NCBI RefSeq assembly: GCF_025997855.1
Contig: NZ_AP026563.1
Coordinates: 245,633 to 309,632, forward strand
From: Deinococcus aetherius
GTDB taxonomy: Bacteria; Deinococcota; Deinococci; Deinococcales; Deinococcaceae
Length of the DNA stretch: 64,000 nt
Direction of reading: 5' to 3'
A model generated the notes under the pieces. That model was not told where the DNA came from. It saw only the letters and a program-made list of their open reading frames with translations, and made no database searches. The position numbers and the translations under genes are program-made. This document shows positions 52,647 to 60,963 of the stretch, piece after piece (position 1 is the first letter of the stretch; the number at the start of each line of letters is the position of its first letter).

Positions 52647-53152
52647 GTGTGGACGATCTGCAGGTGACGCCGCTCGGTCCCCACCATGACCGGGCGGCGT
52701 TCACGTGTGGTGAGGCGACGCTCGACCGCTACCTGCGCGAACAGGCGAGCCAGGACCGCAAACGCTCGCTCGCGCGTTGCTACGTCCTCACCCGAGCGAG
52801 CGAGCCCGCCCGTATCGTGGGGTACTACACCCTCAGCGCCCACAGTCTCCGGCTTCACGACCTGCCCGAAGACGCGGCGCGCGGCATTCCCTACCGTGAC
52901 GTTCCAGGCGTGCTGATCGGGCGGCTGGCGCTGGACGTGCGCGAGCAGGGTCGGGGCCTTGGGGAGCGGCTCCTCGCGGCGGCCGTCGAACATTGCGCAC
53001 GGTTGGAGAGTGAGCTGGGGTTGCGGGTGATCGTGGTGGATGCGCTTTCCGAGGGAGCGGCCCGCTTCTACGAGCGTTTCGGCTTCCAGCGCTTCGGCTC
53101 CGGTGAGTTGCGGCTCTTCCTGAGCCTCCGGCACGTGCGGCCCAGGACGTAG
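52643..53152 (+). CDS. tacT: TacT-type GNAT acetyltransferase toxin
   Basis: 169 residues from GTG 52643 (GTGA overlap). FTCGEATLDRYLREQASQD, RIVGYYTLSAHSL, the acetyl-CoA loop LALDVREQGRGLGERLL and ARFYERFGFQRF follow TacT/AtaT toxins, which acetylate charged tRNA and block translation. With the antitoxin it forms a plasmid-stability module. Confidence 0.88.
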   Translation: MSVDDLQVTPLGPHHDRAAFTCGEATLDRYLREQASQDRKRSLARCYVLTRASEPARIVGYYTLSAHSLRLHDLPEDAARGIPYRDVPGVLIGRLALDVREQGRGLGERLLAAAVEHCARLESELGLRVIVVDALSEGAARFYERFGFQRFGSGELRLFLSLRHVRPRT

Positions 53153-53218
53153 GACAGAGAAGGCGAAGGGCAATGGGGAGGGGCCGGCGTGCCTCTCCCC
53201 TTTCATCATGTCCCGGCA

Positions 53219-53246
53219 GGACCCTCGCCCTGCCGAGCGGGGCAGG
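53219..53246 (+). promoter_or_regulatory. GGACCCTCGCC leader hairpin before 53251
   Basis: GGACCCTCGCCC at 53219; CCTGCC (53229-53234) can pair with GGCAGG downstream (53241-53246) or with the GGCAGG just before the element, so two structures compete. ATG 53251 follows. Confidence 0.45.
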
Positions 53247-53250
53247 CGGC

Positions 53251-53547
53251 ATGAAGGAGTTCGACTTCCACCTGCTGCGGCATGCCGAGGCCCAGCTTCA
53301 GGTCATTGCGCAAATCCTCGTTCAGGGCCGTGACATCTACGACGCGATGGACCGCGCCGCCCTGGCCCTGAACGTTCGCGCCCGACTCGCCCCGGACGTC
53401 CTGGTGTTCACGGTCGTGAACGACCCACGGCAGGAACAGGTTCGTCCCGGCGATCTCCTGGTCGGGGGTGGCCTCACCGCCCGCGTCCTCTCCCTCAACG
53501 ACTTCAGGTCCGCCCCCTCCATCGGTCGAATCCTCCTGCTGCACTGA
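53251..53547 (+). CDS. Unknown protein, 98 residues
   Basis: MKEFDFHLLRHAEAQLQVIA, a helical start, then strands VLVFTVVNDPRQEQVRPGDLLVGGGLTARVLSLNDF. It may be a small alpha/beta fold. No family recognised. Preceded by the leader hairpin. Confidence 0.5.
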   Translation: MKEFDFHLLRHAEAQLQVIAQILVQGRDIYDAMDRAALALNVRARLAPDVLVFTVVNDPRQEQVRPGDLLVGGGLTARVLSLNDFRSAPSIGRILLLH

Positions 53548-53598
53548 ACCTCTCGCTGTCCCCTGAGCGGGTCAGCTCCCCACCACAAGGGGTGCACC

Positions 53599-54240
53599 AT
53601 GAACGAAGGCATGATCAGCGGTTGCGTCGTCCGCGTCGAGGACAAGACCCAGACCTTTCCCGCTGCCATCGTCACCCTGGCGGGCGAGACGAGCCGAGTC
53701 AGCAAAGCCCTGGTCTTTTTCGAGCAGGTCCGCGTGACTGGAGACGTCGCCATGAAGGCCCTCCAGCTCGAACCGGGACAAGCCGTGCTCTTCGACCGGG
53801 CGGCGGTCGAGCAGCTGATCTGGACCGACCGGCAGACTCAGGAACCGCGCGCGCAGGTCGTGACCCGGGGCCGCTCCTTCGTGAAGCTGCAGGGGGTCCG
53901 CACCCGGCGCCAGGGGGAGCATCTCATCCTGGAGAACGCGGTCAACATCTTCACCCTCCGCGGGCGGCTGGCGAAGAAGACCGAGACGCGCCGGGCAGGG
54001 GTGTTCGGCGAGGTGACGGAAGCCCTGGTGACGCTGAACCTCCCTGTCAAGTCGGGCGCGCCCGAGACCCGCCCGCATTACCTGAAGGTCGAGGCCTGGC
54101 GGGAGACGCCGCTCAAGGGGCAGTGCAGCGGCGCCCTGGTCATCACGCAGGTGCTCGTCAAGACGGATGCGAGCATCATCGGTGGAGAGAAGCGGTACTT
54201 CACCGTGCTGGAGGAACGCTCGAGCAGCGTGATGGCGTGA
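53599..54240 (+). CDS. Probable OB-fold (SSB-like) protein
   Basis: 213 residues, ATG 53599 after AAGGGG. Two halves: residues 1-100 (MISGCVVRVEDKTQTFPAAIV ... VSKALVFFEQVRVTGDVA) and about 105-213 (FTLRGRLAKKTETRRAGVFG ... RPHYLKVEAWRETPLKGQCSGALVITQVLVKTD). The second half follows the strand pattern of an SSB/PriB OB fold (YLKVEAW at the W..V.(V/A)W place). A role in ssDNA handling next to ssb is inferred. Confidence 0.45.
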   Translation: MNEGMISGCVVRVEDKTQTFPAAIVTLAGETSRVSKALVFFEQVRVTGDVAMKALQLEPGQAVLFDRAAVEQLIWTDRQTQEPRAQVVTRGRSFVKLQGVRTRRQGEHLILENAVNIFTLRGRLAKKTETRRAGVFGEVTEALVTLNLPVKSGAPETRPHYLKVEAWRETPLKGQCSGALVITQVLVKTDASIIGGEKRYFTVLEERSSSVMA

Positions 54241-54249
54241 GCTGGCGGC

Positions 54250-54378
54250 ATGAACGCGTGGTCGCCGGAGGTTGCCGTGATAGGCCCTCACCCGAGAACA
54301 AGCCCGCCACCTCCAACCCGGCTCACGGTCCTCGACCGGCGGCTCGCGGCACTGCTCCACCACGCCCAGCCGTTCTGA
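54250..54378 (+). CDS. Possible small protein, 42 residues
   Basis: MNAWSPEVAVIGPHPRTSPP then PTRLTVLDRRLAALLHHAQPF. Third-position GC is high, as in real genes here, but the ribosome-binding site is weak. Function unknown. Confidence 0.35.
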   Translation: MNAWSPEVAVIGPHPRTSPPPPTRLTVLDRRLAALLHHAQPF

Positions 54379-54505
54379 CCTCCCACACCCGGGGCTGAAC
54401 GGGCAGCCCCTCCATTCCGGTGCCTTCAGACGCTGGGTGAGATTTCGGAAGGACGGGCAAGGCATGCGGTGGCCCCTCTCCGTCCAGGGCCGGAGGAAGC
54501 CGGGC

Positions 54506-56285
54506 ATGTCCGAACAGGCCACTCCTGCCCCCAAGCCGCAACACGAACTGGACGTGCTGTACGCCCGGCTCGCCGAACGCAACGCCCACCTGTTTCCCGG
54601 ACGGCTCCGGGTGCCCCGCGCCGCCCGTGCGTGCGTCAAGGGTCCCGCCGCGCTGGAGCGCGAGATCTGGGCTTTCGGACAGTTCCAGCAGCGGCACGAG
54701 GGGAGGAGGCGGGTGCTGTGGACTGTGCCGGACGCCTGTTCCCCCAGCGAGCCCGAGTGGGAGGGCGTCGTCTGGATTCGGCACGCCAGCGGGCTGAAGG
54801 AGCGGGTGCCCATTCGTCAGCATCCCGCATTGCAGGCTGCGGTTTCGGAGGCCGGTCAGCCCGCCGACCTGAACGAGGCGGGAACGGCGATCTTCGAGCA
54901 GTTCGTCCGGCCGCACCTGTGTTCACCGGGTGACGGCCCTGCGGGACCACCCCTTCACACCCGGCGTCCGGGAGTTCTACGAACTGCGCACCGAGTACTC
55001 GGTCAGCGCCCTCACGCCCCGCACGGGGCAGCACGCTCCGGCGAAGTACTGCCGCTTCACCTGTACCCAGACCACCACGCGGGCTCAGCGCCGGGGCCGG
55101 GACCTGCTGTTGATTCAAGGCGGGCAGGTGCGGAACGTGAAGTACGGTCGCTTCGATCCGGCGGTCCTCACGCCGGAGGTGTGCCGGGGCCTCCAGGCGC
55201 TCGCGTGGGAACTGGCGCGGGAAACCTGCTGCGCCGGGGAACTCGCGCAACTCCGCTAGGCCTTCGGGCCGGAGGACCAGACCCTCACCACCGAGCGGCT
55301 GGGTCCCTTCCTGTTCGCCGTGCAGCACCCGGACTACCTCAACGTGCCCGCGCTCATAGAGCACATGCAGCTCAGCACTGAGCGCGAGTACCGGGCGTGG
55401 TTGAGGCGCAGGCCGGGCGCGACCACCCTGCTGCGCGAACTGTGCGGTTCCCTGCCCCGCGGCGTCCGGCCGCTCCTCGCACGGTTGGACGTGCTCACCC
55501 TGGCCGCGTCCCTCCACTGCAGCGGCATGAGGTCCCCGGACCTCAAGGCCCAGGTCCTGAACGCCTACGCGTCCACCCTGCGCGAGCACCGCTGCGGTCC
55601 ACCTTTTGATGCCCGCTGGTACGTCGAGCTCGCGGGCGGCGAACAGCAGGCCGCCCGGCGGCTGATCCGTACCTTTCGGAAGGGGCACACCGTCTCCGGC
55701 CTCGCGCTCCTGCTCGGCGACACGGAGCGCCTGTGGCAGGACGTCCGGGCGGCGCAGCCGGGTTACCGGCCCGGGCGGGACCAGCTCGACCCGCTGGCCC
55801 TGCACGACCACCTCGCCCGGCTGCATACCCGCATCCGGACCGAGAACCGGCCCATTCCCAGTGGCACGGACGGGCGGCTCTCTCACCTCGACGCCGACAT
55901 CCCTCACGCGGCCCACGGCACGCTCCACTTCCGCCGGGCCCGGGAGACGCACGACCTCATCCACGTCAGCGAGACCCTCCACAACTGCGTGTCGAGTTAC
56001 GCCAGGGCCGCCATCCGGGGCGAGGTCGTCATCGTCGTTGCCCGAGACGGGCAGGGCACGCCGGTGTACTGCCTCGAGGTGCGCGGACGTGCCGTCCACC
56101 AGTTCAAGCGCGACCGGAATCAGGGCCTGAGGGATCAGATCGACCTCGCGGCGGCGTTCGGCTATCTCGGTCAGGCACGCCTCGGCATCCGCACACACGA
56201 TCTCGCACCGCTGTGCCACCATCCCGGCCTGCCCCAGGAGGCCGTCTCCATCCCTGAACCCGAGCCGGACGACCTCCCCTTCTGA
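54506..56285 (+). pseudogene. PcfJ-domain protein gene, broken by frameshift and amber codon
   Basis: Start ATG 54506 (MSEQATPAPKPQHELDVLYA). The first 138 codons run in one frame to about 54920, where sense changes to the frame that contains VTALRDHPFTPGVREFYEL. That frame meets TAG at 55257-55259 (LAQLR*AFGPEDQTL) and then continues without a gap to 56285. The 3' part holds the PcfJ signature (ETLHNCVSSYARAAIRGEVVIVV ... CLEVRGRAVHQFKRDRNQGL). PcfJ proteins occur on conjugative plasmids and phages. Sub-frames 54930-55259 and 55320-56285 could still be translated. Confidence 0.7.
55320..56285 (+). CDS. PcfJ-domain C-terminal fragment ORF
   Basis: GTG 55320 opens 321 codons after the amber codon. 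It holds the helical middle region (HMQLSTEREYRAWLRRRPGATTLL) and the whole PcfJ core at about 195-290. No good ribosome-binding site precedes the GTG, so separate translation is uncertain. Confidence 0.45.
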   Translation: MQHPDYLNVPALIEHMQLSTEREYRAWLRRRPGATTLLRELCGSLPRGVRPLLARLDVLTLAASLHCSGMRSPDLKAQVLNAYASTLREHRCGPPFDARWYVELAGGEQQAARRLIRTFRKGHTVSGLALLLGDTERLWQDVRAAQPGYRPGRDQLDPLALHDHLARLHTRIRTENRPIPSGTDGRLSHLDADIPHAAHGTLHFRRARETHDLIHVSETLHNCVSSYARAAIRGEVVIVVARDGQGTPVYCLEVRGRAVHQFKRDRNQGLRDQIDLAAAFGYLGQARLGIRTHDLAPLCHHPGLPQEAVSIPEPEPDDLPF

Positions 56286-56354
56286 CGTCGGGCAGTTCGG
56301 GGTGCCCCGGAAGGAGGAGGCGTCGGTGCGAGAACCACCTCTGCCACATCGGGG

Positions 56355-56380
56355 CCGACCCTCGCCCGCTGGGCGGGGGT
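56355..56380 (+). promoter_or_regulatory. GACCCTCGCC leader hairpin upstream of 56438
   Basis: CCGACCCTCGCCC at 56355; GCCC (56364-56367) pairs with GGGC (56371-56374). The preceding GGGTGCCCCGGAAGGAGG near 56301 recurs near 57418. Confidence 0.35.
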
Positions 56381-56437
56381 CCGGGTCGCTCCCACCTTGA
56401 GGACTTCGGAGCCGGAGAAGCCACAGTCACCCAGCGC

Positions 56438-57415
56438 GTGTCCCTCACCCTGCCGGGTGCCCGTGGTGCATGCCGACTGAAATTCCTGTCCTGCACGCTG
56501 TCTAGCCAGCGCCGTCTCTACGCCGACGCCACCAGTACGCTCCATCTGGTGGCGCTGGTCACGACCACCGAGGCGGAGACCGCCTTCGACCTGACCAACC
56601 ACGGCGGACGACAGGACACCTGGATGAATAATCCCGGCGTCGTCCCGCTGGACCTCGGAGGCCGCAGCAGCGGCATTCACGACGTTTTTGTCGGAGACCA
56701 GGAAGCGCTGCTGTACCTGGGGGCCGGGACGACCACCCTGGCGCTCCCCACCCGGGCGGTCAACGTGACCGTGCTCCTCGCGCTGCCGAGCCGCCTCGTA
56801 TGGGCCGACGCGCGTGTCTGCCTGCTCGGCGAAACCACGGACGAGAACCTGCGGGCGGAGTTGTCGCGTCGCGAGGTGGCGCGGCGCCTGCTCGCCGAAC
56901 TGGAGGGCGAACCCGACCTCCCCGGCACCCCTCGGGTGATCGTCAAGGGAGCGTTGACACAGGCCGCCAAGCTGCTCTGCGGCCTTCGCTCCCAATCCGA
57001 GCTGCGTGCCCGGCTGGACGCGCTGCCGGACCACCAGGCCCGGGTCGATGTCATGGCGGCGGCGCCGGCCATCAGCGGGGTGGCCGCCGGCGCGGAAACG
57101 CTGGCCCTCGCGCGGGCGGTGGTCGACGCCCGTGACCTGACCTCCTTACGCGAGGCCCCGGCGGCCGCCGCGCGGCTGGAGACGTGGCGCTTTGTGGATG
57201 TGGACGGCCGCCCGGCCCTTGTCGGACGCGTCTTTGACCATCCGGAGGCCCGCGACGGGGAGCAAGTCGTCACGGGCCCAGTCCAGGCCCTGCACGGCAC
57301 GGTGGCCCGCACCTCATCCCGGGTCTACGCACTGGGCGAACCTGGAGACGAGGACGCGGCGGCGCACCTGCGGACCCTCGTGCGACTGCTGGAAGCGGAA
57401 CGGGGCGAGCGGTGA
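56438..57415 (+). CDS. Unknown 325-residue protein
   Basis: GTG 56438 gives MSLTLPGARGACRLKFLSCT... The N-terminal 130 residues are beta-rich (LHLVALVTTTEAETAFDLTN ... LYLGAGTTTLALPTRAVNV), perhaps a jelly-roll-like domain. The rest is mainly helical (LRAELSRREVARRLLAELEG). No family recognised. It follows the broken PcfJ gene. Confidence 0.5.
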   Translation: MSLTLPGARGACRLKFLSCTLSSQRRLYADATSTLHLVALVTTTEAETAFDLTNHGGRQDTWMNNPGVVPLDLGGRSSGIHDVFVGDQEALLYLGAGTTTLALPTRAVNVTVLLALPSRLVWADARVCLLGETTDENLRAELSRREVARRLLAELEGEPDLPGTPRVIVKGALTQAAKLLCGLRSQSELRARLDALPDHQARVDVMAAAPAISGVAAGAETLALARAVVDARDLTSLREAPAAAARLETWRFVDVDGRPALVGRVFDHPEARDGEQVVTGPVQALHGTVARTSSRVYALGEPGDEDAAAHLRTLVRLLEAERGER

Positions 57416-57495
57416 GGGTGCCCCGGAAGGAGGGGCGGCCGGTGCGAGACCTCCGGGCCGCGGCCCGACGCGCGAGCGGTGAGGGAGCCTGAGCC

Positions 57496-57756
57496 GTGCC
57501 ACCCACGCCCAAGACCGCCGAGCGGGCCAGCCGCGACAACGCCGCGAAGTTCAACCGTCTGCACATGAAGCAGATGCCCCTCTGGCTGGGCGCCGGCATG
57601 GCGACGGAACTTCAGGCCGCTGACCTCACCCGGACTCGGAAGGAAGATCACCAGTTGCGGCTGTGCGCGCGGGAACGTGAGCGCATGACGGAACTGGAGG
57701 CCCGGCACGCCGGGGAGGCCGAAGCCTACCGCCGCACCCTGAAGGAGGCTGCTTAA
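57496..57756 (+). CDS. Small coiled-coil protein, 86 residues
   Basis: GTG 57496. MPPTPKTAERASRDNAAKFN, then a long charged helix (DLTRTRKEDHQLRLCARERE, RMTELEARHAGEAEAYRRTL). A perfect palindrome GGGCCGCGGCCC (57455-57466) lies 29 nt upstream. Function unknown. Confidence 0.45.
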   Translation: MPPTPKTAERASRDNAAKFNRLHMKQMPLWLGAGMATELQAADLTRTRKEDHQLRLCARERERMTELEARHAGEAEAYRRTLKEAA

Positions 57757-57866
57757 GAGGCGTACTGCGAGGCTCTGCTGAAATTGCGGCACCTCCAGCA
57801 AAGGTATGCCAACATGCGCCGCCCCACAGACGTGTGTGATCACTGGCACACCACTTGCGAAAGGCG

Positions 57867-57968
57867 GTGCCAGTGGTGCAGTGGCGGGCCGTCGAGGGCC
57901 AGGTCAACCCGGCCTCCGCGCAGCAACACCGGGCGCTGGGCCGCATCGAGGCACACCTTCAGCGGTGA
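57867..57968 (+). CDS. Possible 33-residue ORF
   Basis: GTG 57867 after AAAGGCG: MPVVQWRAVEGQVNPASAQQ, then HRALGRIEAHLQR. The composition is protein-like and the end forms a helix, but the length is too short for certainty. The flanks 57757-57866 and 57969-58186 show no gene. Confidence 0.25.
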   Translation: MPVVQWRAVEGQVNPASAQQHRALGRIEAHLQR

Positions 57969-58155
57969 CGCGAGCGGGCGGGGGTGCAGCCATTGCTGCC
58001 GTGGGGAACGCGTGCCGACGATCCCAGTCGGGAGAAACGAGACGCGCTCGGTGCCGTGGGTGACAGGAAGACGATCCGACCCGGCTGACCCGGACCAGCG
58101 ACCGTCCGACCTTCGTCGCCCGGAGAGGTCTGATCCGTGCCCTTCACGCCCGGCG

Positions 58156-58176
58156 GGTCCCTCACCCGGTGGGGTG
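58156..58176 (+). promoter_or_regulatory. GGTCCCTCACCC leader hairpin before 58187
   Basis: GGTCCCTCACCC at 58156; CACCC (58163-58167) pairs with GGGTG (58172-58176); ATG 58187 follows 10 nt later. Confidence 0.4.
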
Positions 58177-58186
58177 CCCCGGGAAC

Positions 58187-58726
58187 ATGACCGAGCCGCA
58201 GCCTCCGGAGCGGACGACCTACCGGGTCGGCCAACCCTTCCACCCCGACGTGACCGACTGGCCCGCGGGGCAGCAGTTCGAGCTGCGCTTCGGACTTCCC
58301 GGGTTGCTGCTCTTCTACCCCAACCCCAGGCCGGACGAGATCCTGGCGGTGGCCCGGCGGCACGTCAGCCTCGCCCTCTTCGCGGAGGCCGACCAGCTGC
58401 TGCTGCTGTACCAGGTCGGCGCGACCGAATGGGCCGAGGCGGCCTTCACGCCCCACCTGGCCGGACCCGACTTCGTGCTGCCCGCCGTGGACCGGGAACT
58501 TCCCATGCCGGTCTTCCTGATCGACGCGAACACCGGCATCATCGCGGCCCTCTGTGCCGTGACGTTGGAGCGCCGCTTCGTGGAGGTTCTGCACGCCGCG
58601 CTGACCCGGCAACTCGCCTGGCCCTGGGACGAGGCGGCCTATGACGCCCGGCTGGCCGAGCTGCGCGGACGCTTTCCCCACCCGGGCGACCTGCTGGTGC
58701 GGGCGCAGGTCCTGCAACAGGCCTGA
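58187..58726 (+). CDS. Unknown protein, 179 residues
   Basis: MTEPQPPERTTYRVGQPFHP... alpha/beta with strands FELRFGLPGLLLFYPNP and LLLLYQVGATEWAEAAF; a helical C-terminus (YDARLAELRGRFPHPGDLLV). No motif identified. Followed closely by the Gam-like gene. Confidence 0.5.
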   Translation: MTEPQPPERTTYRVGQPFHPDVTDWPAGQQFELRFGLPGLLLFYPNPRPDEILAVARRHVSLALFAEADQLLLLYQVGATEWAEAAFTPHLAGPDFVLPAVDRELPMPVFLIDANTGIIAALCAVTLERRFVEVLHAALTRQLAWPWDEAAYDARLAELRGRFPHPGDLLVRAQVLQQA

Positions 58727-58757
58727 CCCTCCCCGCTGCCGCGGGGGCCAGCGCCCC

Positions 58758-59129
58758 ATGTCAGACGCCCTGAACGAGACCACCTATCCCGCCGCCCTCG
58801 CCCGCATCCAGGATCTGTGGTCCGCCGGAGCGGGACAGGCGGACCACCCCGCACACGCCGAATTCCACGCCCTCTACGAGGACATCATGGGCTACGAGCA
58901 GGAAGCGGGCATGTCCACCGCCCCAGAACCTGCCTTCCAGATCGACACGGTCGAGCGGCTGGAGTGGTTCGTGGGGAAGAAGGCGGACATCCAGAGCAAG
59001 ATCGCCCGTGTCAAAGCCCAGGCGGCCGCGATGATCCGCGAGCTCGAACGGGAGGAAGCAGGCCTCGACTGGCGGTTCGGGACGCAGGCGGAACGGGTGC
59101 TGCGCGCGCAGCACGGAAGAAGAGCGTGA
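58758..59129 (+). CDS. Gam-like coiled-coil protein
   Basis: 123 residues. The second half (IDTVERLEWFVGKKADIQSK ... ARVKAQAAAMIRELEREEAGLDWRFGTQAE) matches the pattern of Gam/host-nuclease-inhibitor-like proteins: (L)(E/A)W..GK.AD......R.KAQA.AMI...ERE...L.WR(F/Y)G. Such proteins protect DNA ends. The stop overlaps the next GTG. Assignment by motif only. Confidence 0.5.
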   Translation: MSDALNETTYPAALARIQDLWSAGAGQADHPAHAEFHALYEDIMGYEQEAGMSTAPEPAFQIDTVERLEWFVGKKADIQSKIARVKAQAAAMIRELEREEAGLDWRFGTQAERVLRAQHGRRA

Positions 59130-59407
59130 AGTTCCTCGTCGGCACCGCCGGAATCCACAAGGCCCCCGGCCGGGTGCAGGTCACCGACGAGGCTACGCTG
59201 GAACGCGCGATCCTCACCCAGGCGCCCTACCTGGACAGCGTGATCGTGACGAGGATCTACACGAGGACGCTCAACCAGCTCCTCAAGGTGGAGGGTGCCG
59301 TGGCGCACCTCACCGAGGACGGGACCCGCGTGGAGCTTCCCGGCCTGAGCGTGACGCCTGTCCAAGAGAAGTTCTACGTGAGGGCTGGACAGAAAGACGA
59401 AGCGTGA
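59126..59407 (+). CDS. Unknown protein, 93 residues
   Basis: GTG 59126 (GTGA overlap with the Gam-like gene). MKFLVGTAGIHKAPGRVQVT ... LDSVIVTRIYTRTLNQLLKVEGAVAHL, a small alpha/beta protein. No family. A strong terminator follows. Confidence 0.5.
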   Translation: MKFLVGTAGIHKAPGRVQVTDEATLERAILTQAPYLDSVIVTRIYTRTLNQLLKVEGAVAHLTEDGTRVELPGLSVTPVQEKFYVRAGQKDEA

Positions 59408-59419
59408 GCCCTCCCCTAT

Positions 59420-59444
59420 CCCCCGCCTTGTGCGGGGGTTTTTT
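59420..59444 (+). terminator. Rho-independent terminator after 59407
   Basis: CCCCCGC (59420-59426), loop CTTGT, GCGGGGG (59432-59438), six T. Confidence 0.92.
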
Positions 59445-59656
59445 CATGGCATGTCACCTCTCGTTCGGAAGCCCGCTGCCAGAGGTAGCCTCCCGATCCA
59501 CCCGTCCTCAGCCGGCTCCGGCATGGAGTGGCACGACTCCCCACAGCAGGTCCGGTCCCACGTTGCCCGGCAGCGAGGGCCGGTGCCGCGCCATCCCGGA
59601 CAGGGCCAGCCTCGATCCGTCCTCGACGTGCGGATGCACCGGCAGGAGGGGCGGGC

Positions 59657-59989
59657 ATGAGCGTGGGGAAGAACGCGAACAGCCCAGGAGCACCGCGAAG
59701 GTGGCGTGAACTTGCCTGGCAGGCTCAGCACCACCCCGCCTTCCTGGGCTACCTGTTGCGCGACTTGGACGAGGCGAGCCTTGCCCTGACGCTGGGAGTG
59801 GGACGCATGACGGTGTGGCAGCTCAAGTTGTGTCTCCTGCCTCAGGGTGAGGCGGACGTGCGCGCCGTGGAGGCGCACTTCGGGTTGGTGGGTGGCCGGC
59901 TGGGGACCCTGCTGGGGGAACAGGGCGGGTCCTGTCACGGTTCGAGCATCGCCCCCCAAGTCATGATGACGACTGGAGGTACGTCATGA
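59657..59989 (+). CDS. Unknown HTH-like protein, 110 residues
   Basis: ATG 59657 after GGCAGGAGG. The middle (FLGYLLRDLDEASLALTLGVGRMTVWQLKLCLLP) has the look of a helix-turn-helix that follows a short helix bundle, seen in several plasmid and cyanobacterial small proteins. The stop overlaps the next ATG (ATGA). Confidence 0.5.
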   Translation: MSVGKNANSPGAPRRWRELAWQAQHHPAFLGYLLRDLDEASLALTLGVGRMTVWQLKLCLLPQGEADVRAVEAHFGLVGGRLGTLLGEQGGSCHGSSIAPQVMMTTGGTS

Positions 59990-60309
59990 CCATCTCGCGC
60001 TCCGCGGCTCCCCTCCTCCGTCCTCTCGCCTGGTGCCAGGGTACCGACGGCGCCCTGGCGGCTTTCCTCCTGATTGCGAGCGCCGTCCTCGGACAACCTA
60101 TGCTGCTGATGTCCCTGGGCGTGATCGCCGTGCTGGGGCTCCACCACGTCCTGCCAAACGCCACGGCCGGGCAGAAGGTCGCCCGGATGCTCCTCTTCTC
60201 GCTGCTGGCCTTGGCTGCCAGCGTGCTGGTGACTGGTTTCCTGGGCTGCGCCGTGGGTCTCCTGGTTTTTGCCGGGACGCTCGCCGTGGCGGGTGCGGTT
60301 ACCGGCTGA
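59986..60309 (+). CDS. Small membrane protein, 107 residues
   Basis: Three to four hydrophobic segments (GALAAFLLIASAVLGQPMLL; SLGVIAVLGLHHVL; MLLFSLLALAASVLVTGFLG; AVGLLVFAGTLAVAGAV). Coupled to the HTH-like gene. Function unknown. Confidence 0.5.
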   Translation: MTISRSAAPLLRPLAWCQGTDGALAAFLLIASAVLGQPMLLMSLGVIAVLGLHHVLPNATAGQKVARMLLFSLLALAASVLVTGFLGCAVGLLVFAGTLAVAGAVTG

Positions 60310-60319
60310 GCCGACACCG

Positions 60320-60349
60320 TCCAACCTGACCCGCGGCCACACTGTGGGC
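60320..60349 (+). promoter_or_regulatory. TCCAACCTGRCC-type promoter, leaderless, for 60350
   Basis: TCCAACCTGACC at 60320, CACACT at 60338-60343, ATG at 60350: exactly 30 nt. Confidence 0.7.
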
Positions 60350-60868
60350 ATGACGACGCCGTTCACCCCCGAGCATCAGCTCTACGTCATCCAGAGCCAG
60401 GGCACCCCGGTCACCCTGCTCGCGTTTGCCGGGTATGTCCTGGCCGGTACGTTGGTGGGCCTGAGCGTGCGCGACCCGAGCTTCGGGACGTTGAACACCG
60501 GCATGGTCTCGCTGGCCCTGCTGGCCGCCGTGGTCAACGGGGCCCTGACCCTGGGCCTGTTCCCCTGGCTGTTCACCGGGTTGAGCCGCTGCTTCGGCGC
60601 CGCCACGGAATGGCACGAGATTCACGCCATCACGGCCCTGAGCCTGGTGCCGGTCGTCCTGGCCACGCTGCTGAGCCTCGTGGTGGGGATGGGCGGGCCG
60701 CTGGCGGTGCTGGGCAGCCTGGTTGCCGGGGGCATGTTCGTGCACGGCCTGGCGCTCGCCAACGGCGTGACCTTCAGACAGGCGCTGCGTCACACACTGT
60801 TGGTGTGGGCGATCCTTGTCCTGGGGATCATCCTGCTCAGCGTGGCTCTGGGCATGCTCCTGACGTAA
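60350..60868 (+). CDS. Yip1-family membrane protein
   Basis: 172 residues with five membrane helices. TEWHEIHAITALSLVPVVLATLL and the following helices (MFVHGLALANGVTFRQALRHTLLVWAI) fit Yip1-type bacterial membrane proteins. The leaderless start at 60350 is preferred to the upstream open frame from 60269. Cellular role unknown. Confidence 0.6.
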   Translation: MTTPFTPEHQLYVIQSQGTPVTLLAFAGYVLAGTLVGLSVRDPSFGTLNTGMVSLALLAAVVNGALTLGLFPWLFTGLSRCFGAATEWHEIHAITALSLVPVVLATLLSLVVGMGGPLAVLGSLVAGGMFVHGLALANGVTFRQALRHTLLVWAILVLGIILLSVALGMLLT

Positions 60869-60902
60869 GGCTGAGTCCTTCCTGATGTTCCGTGGAAAGA
60901 GT

Positions 60903-60934
60903 GCTGCCCATGCTGGTTGTCCGGCATGGGCAGC
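60903..60934. terminator. Strong hairpin between convergent genes
   Basis: GCTGCCCATGC (60903-60913) pairs with GCATGGGCAGC (60924-60934), followed by GCCTTCTTG. It lies between the Yip1 gene and the convergent lipoprotein fragment; T-run weak. Confidence 0.6.
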
Positions 60935-60963
60935 GCCTTCTTGTCACTTCTTTGCTCAAACAA

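Noticed and set aside
54312..54342. TCCAACCCGGC match on the plus strand
   Set aside because: Inside a small ORF, lacks the A..T pattern at positions 20 and 24, and no start codon lies at +30.
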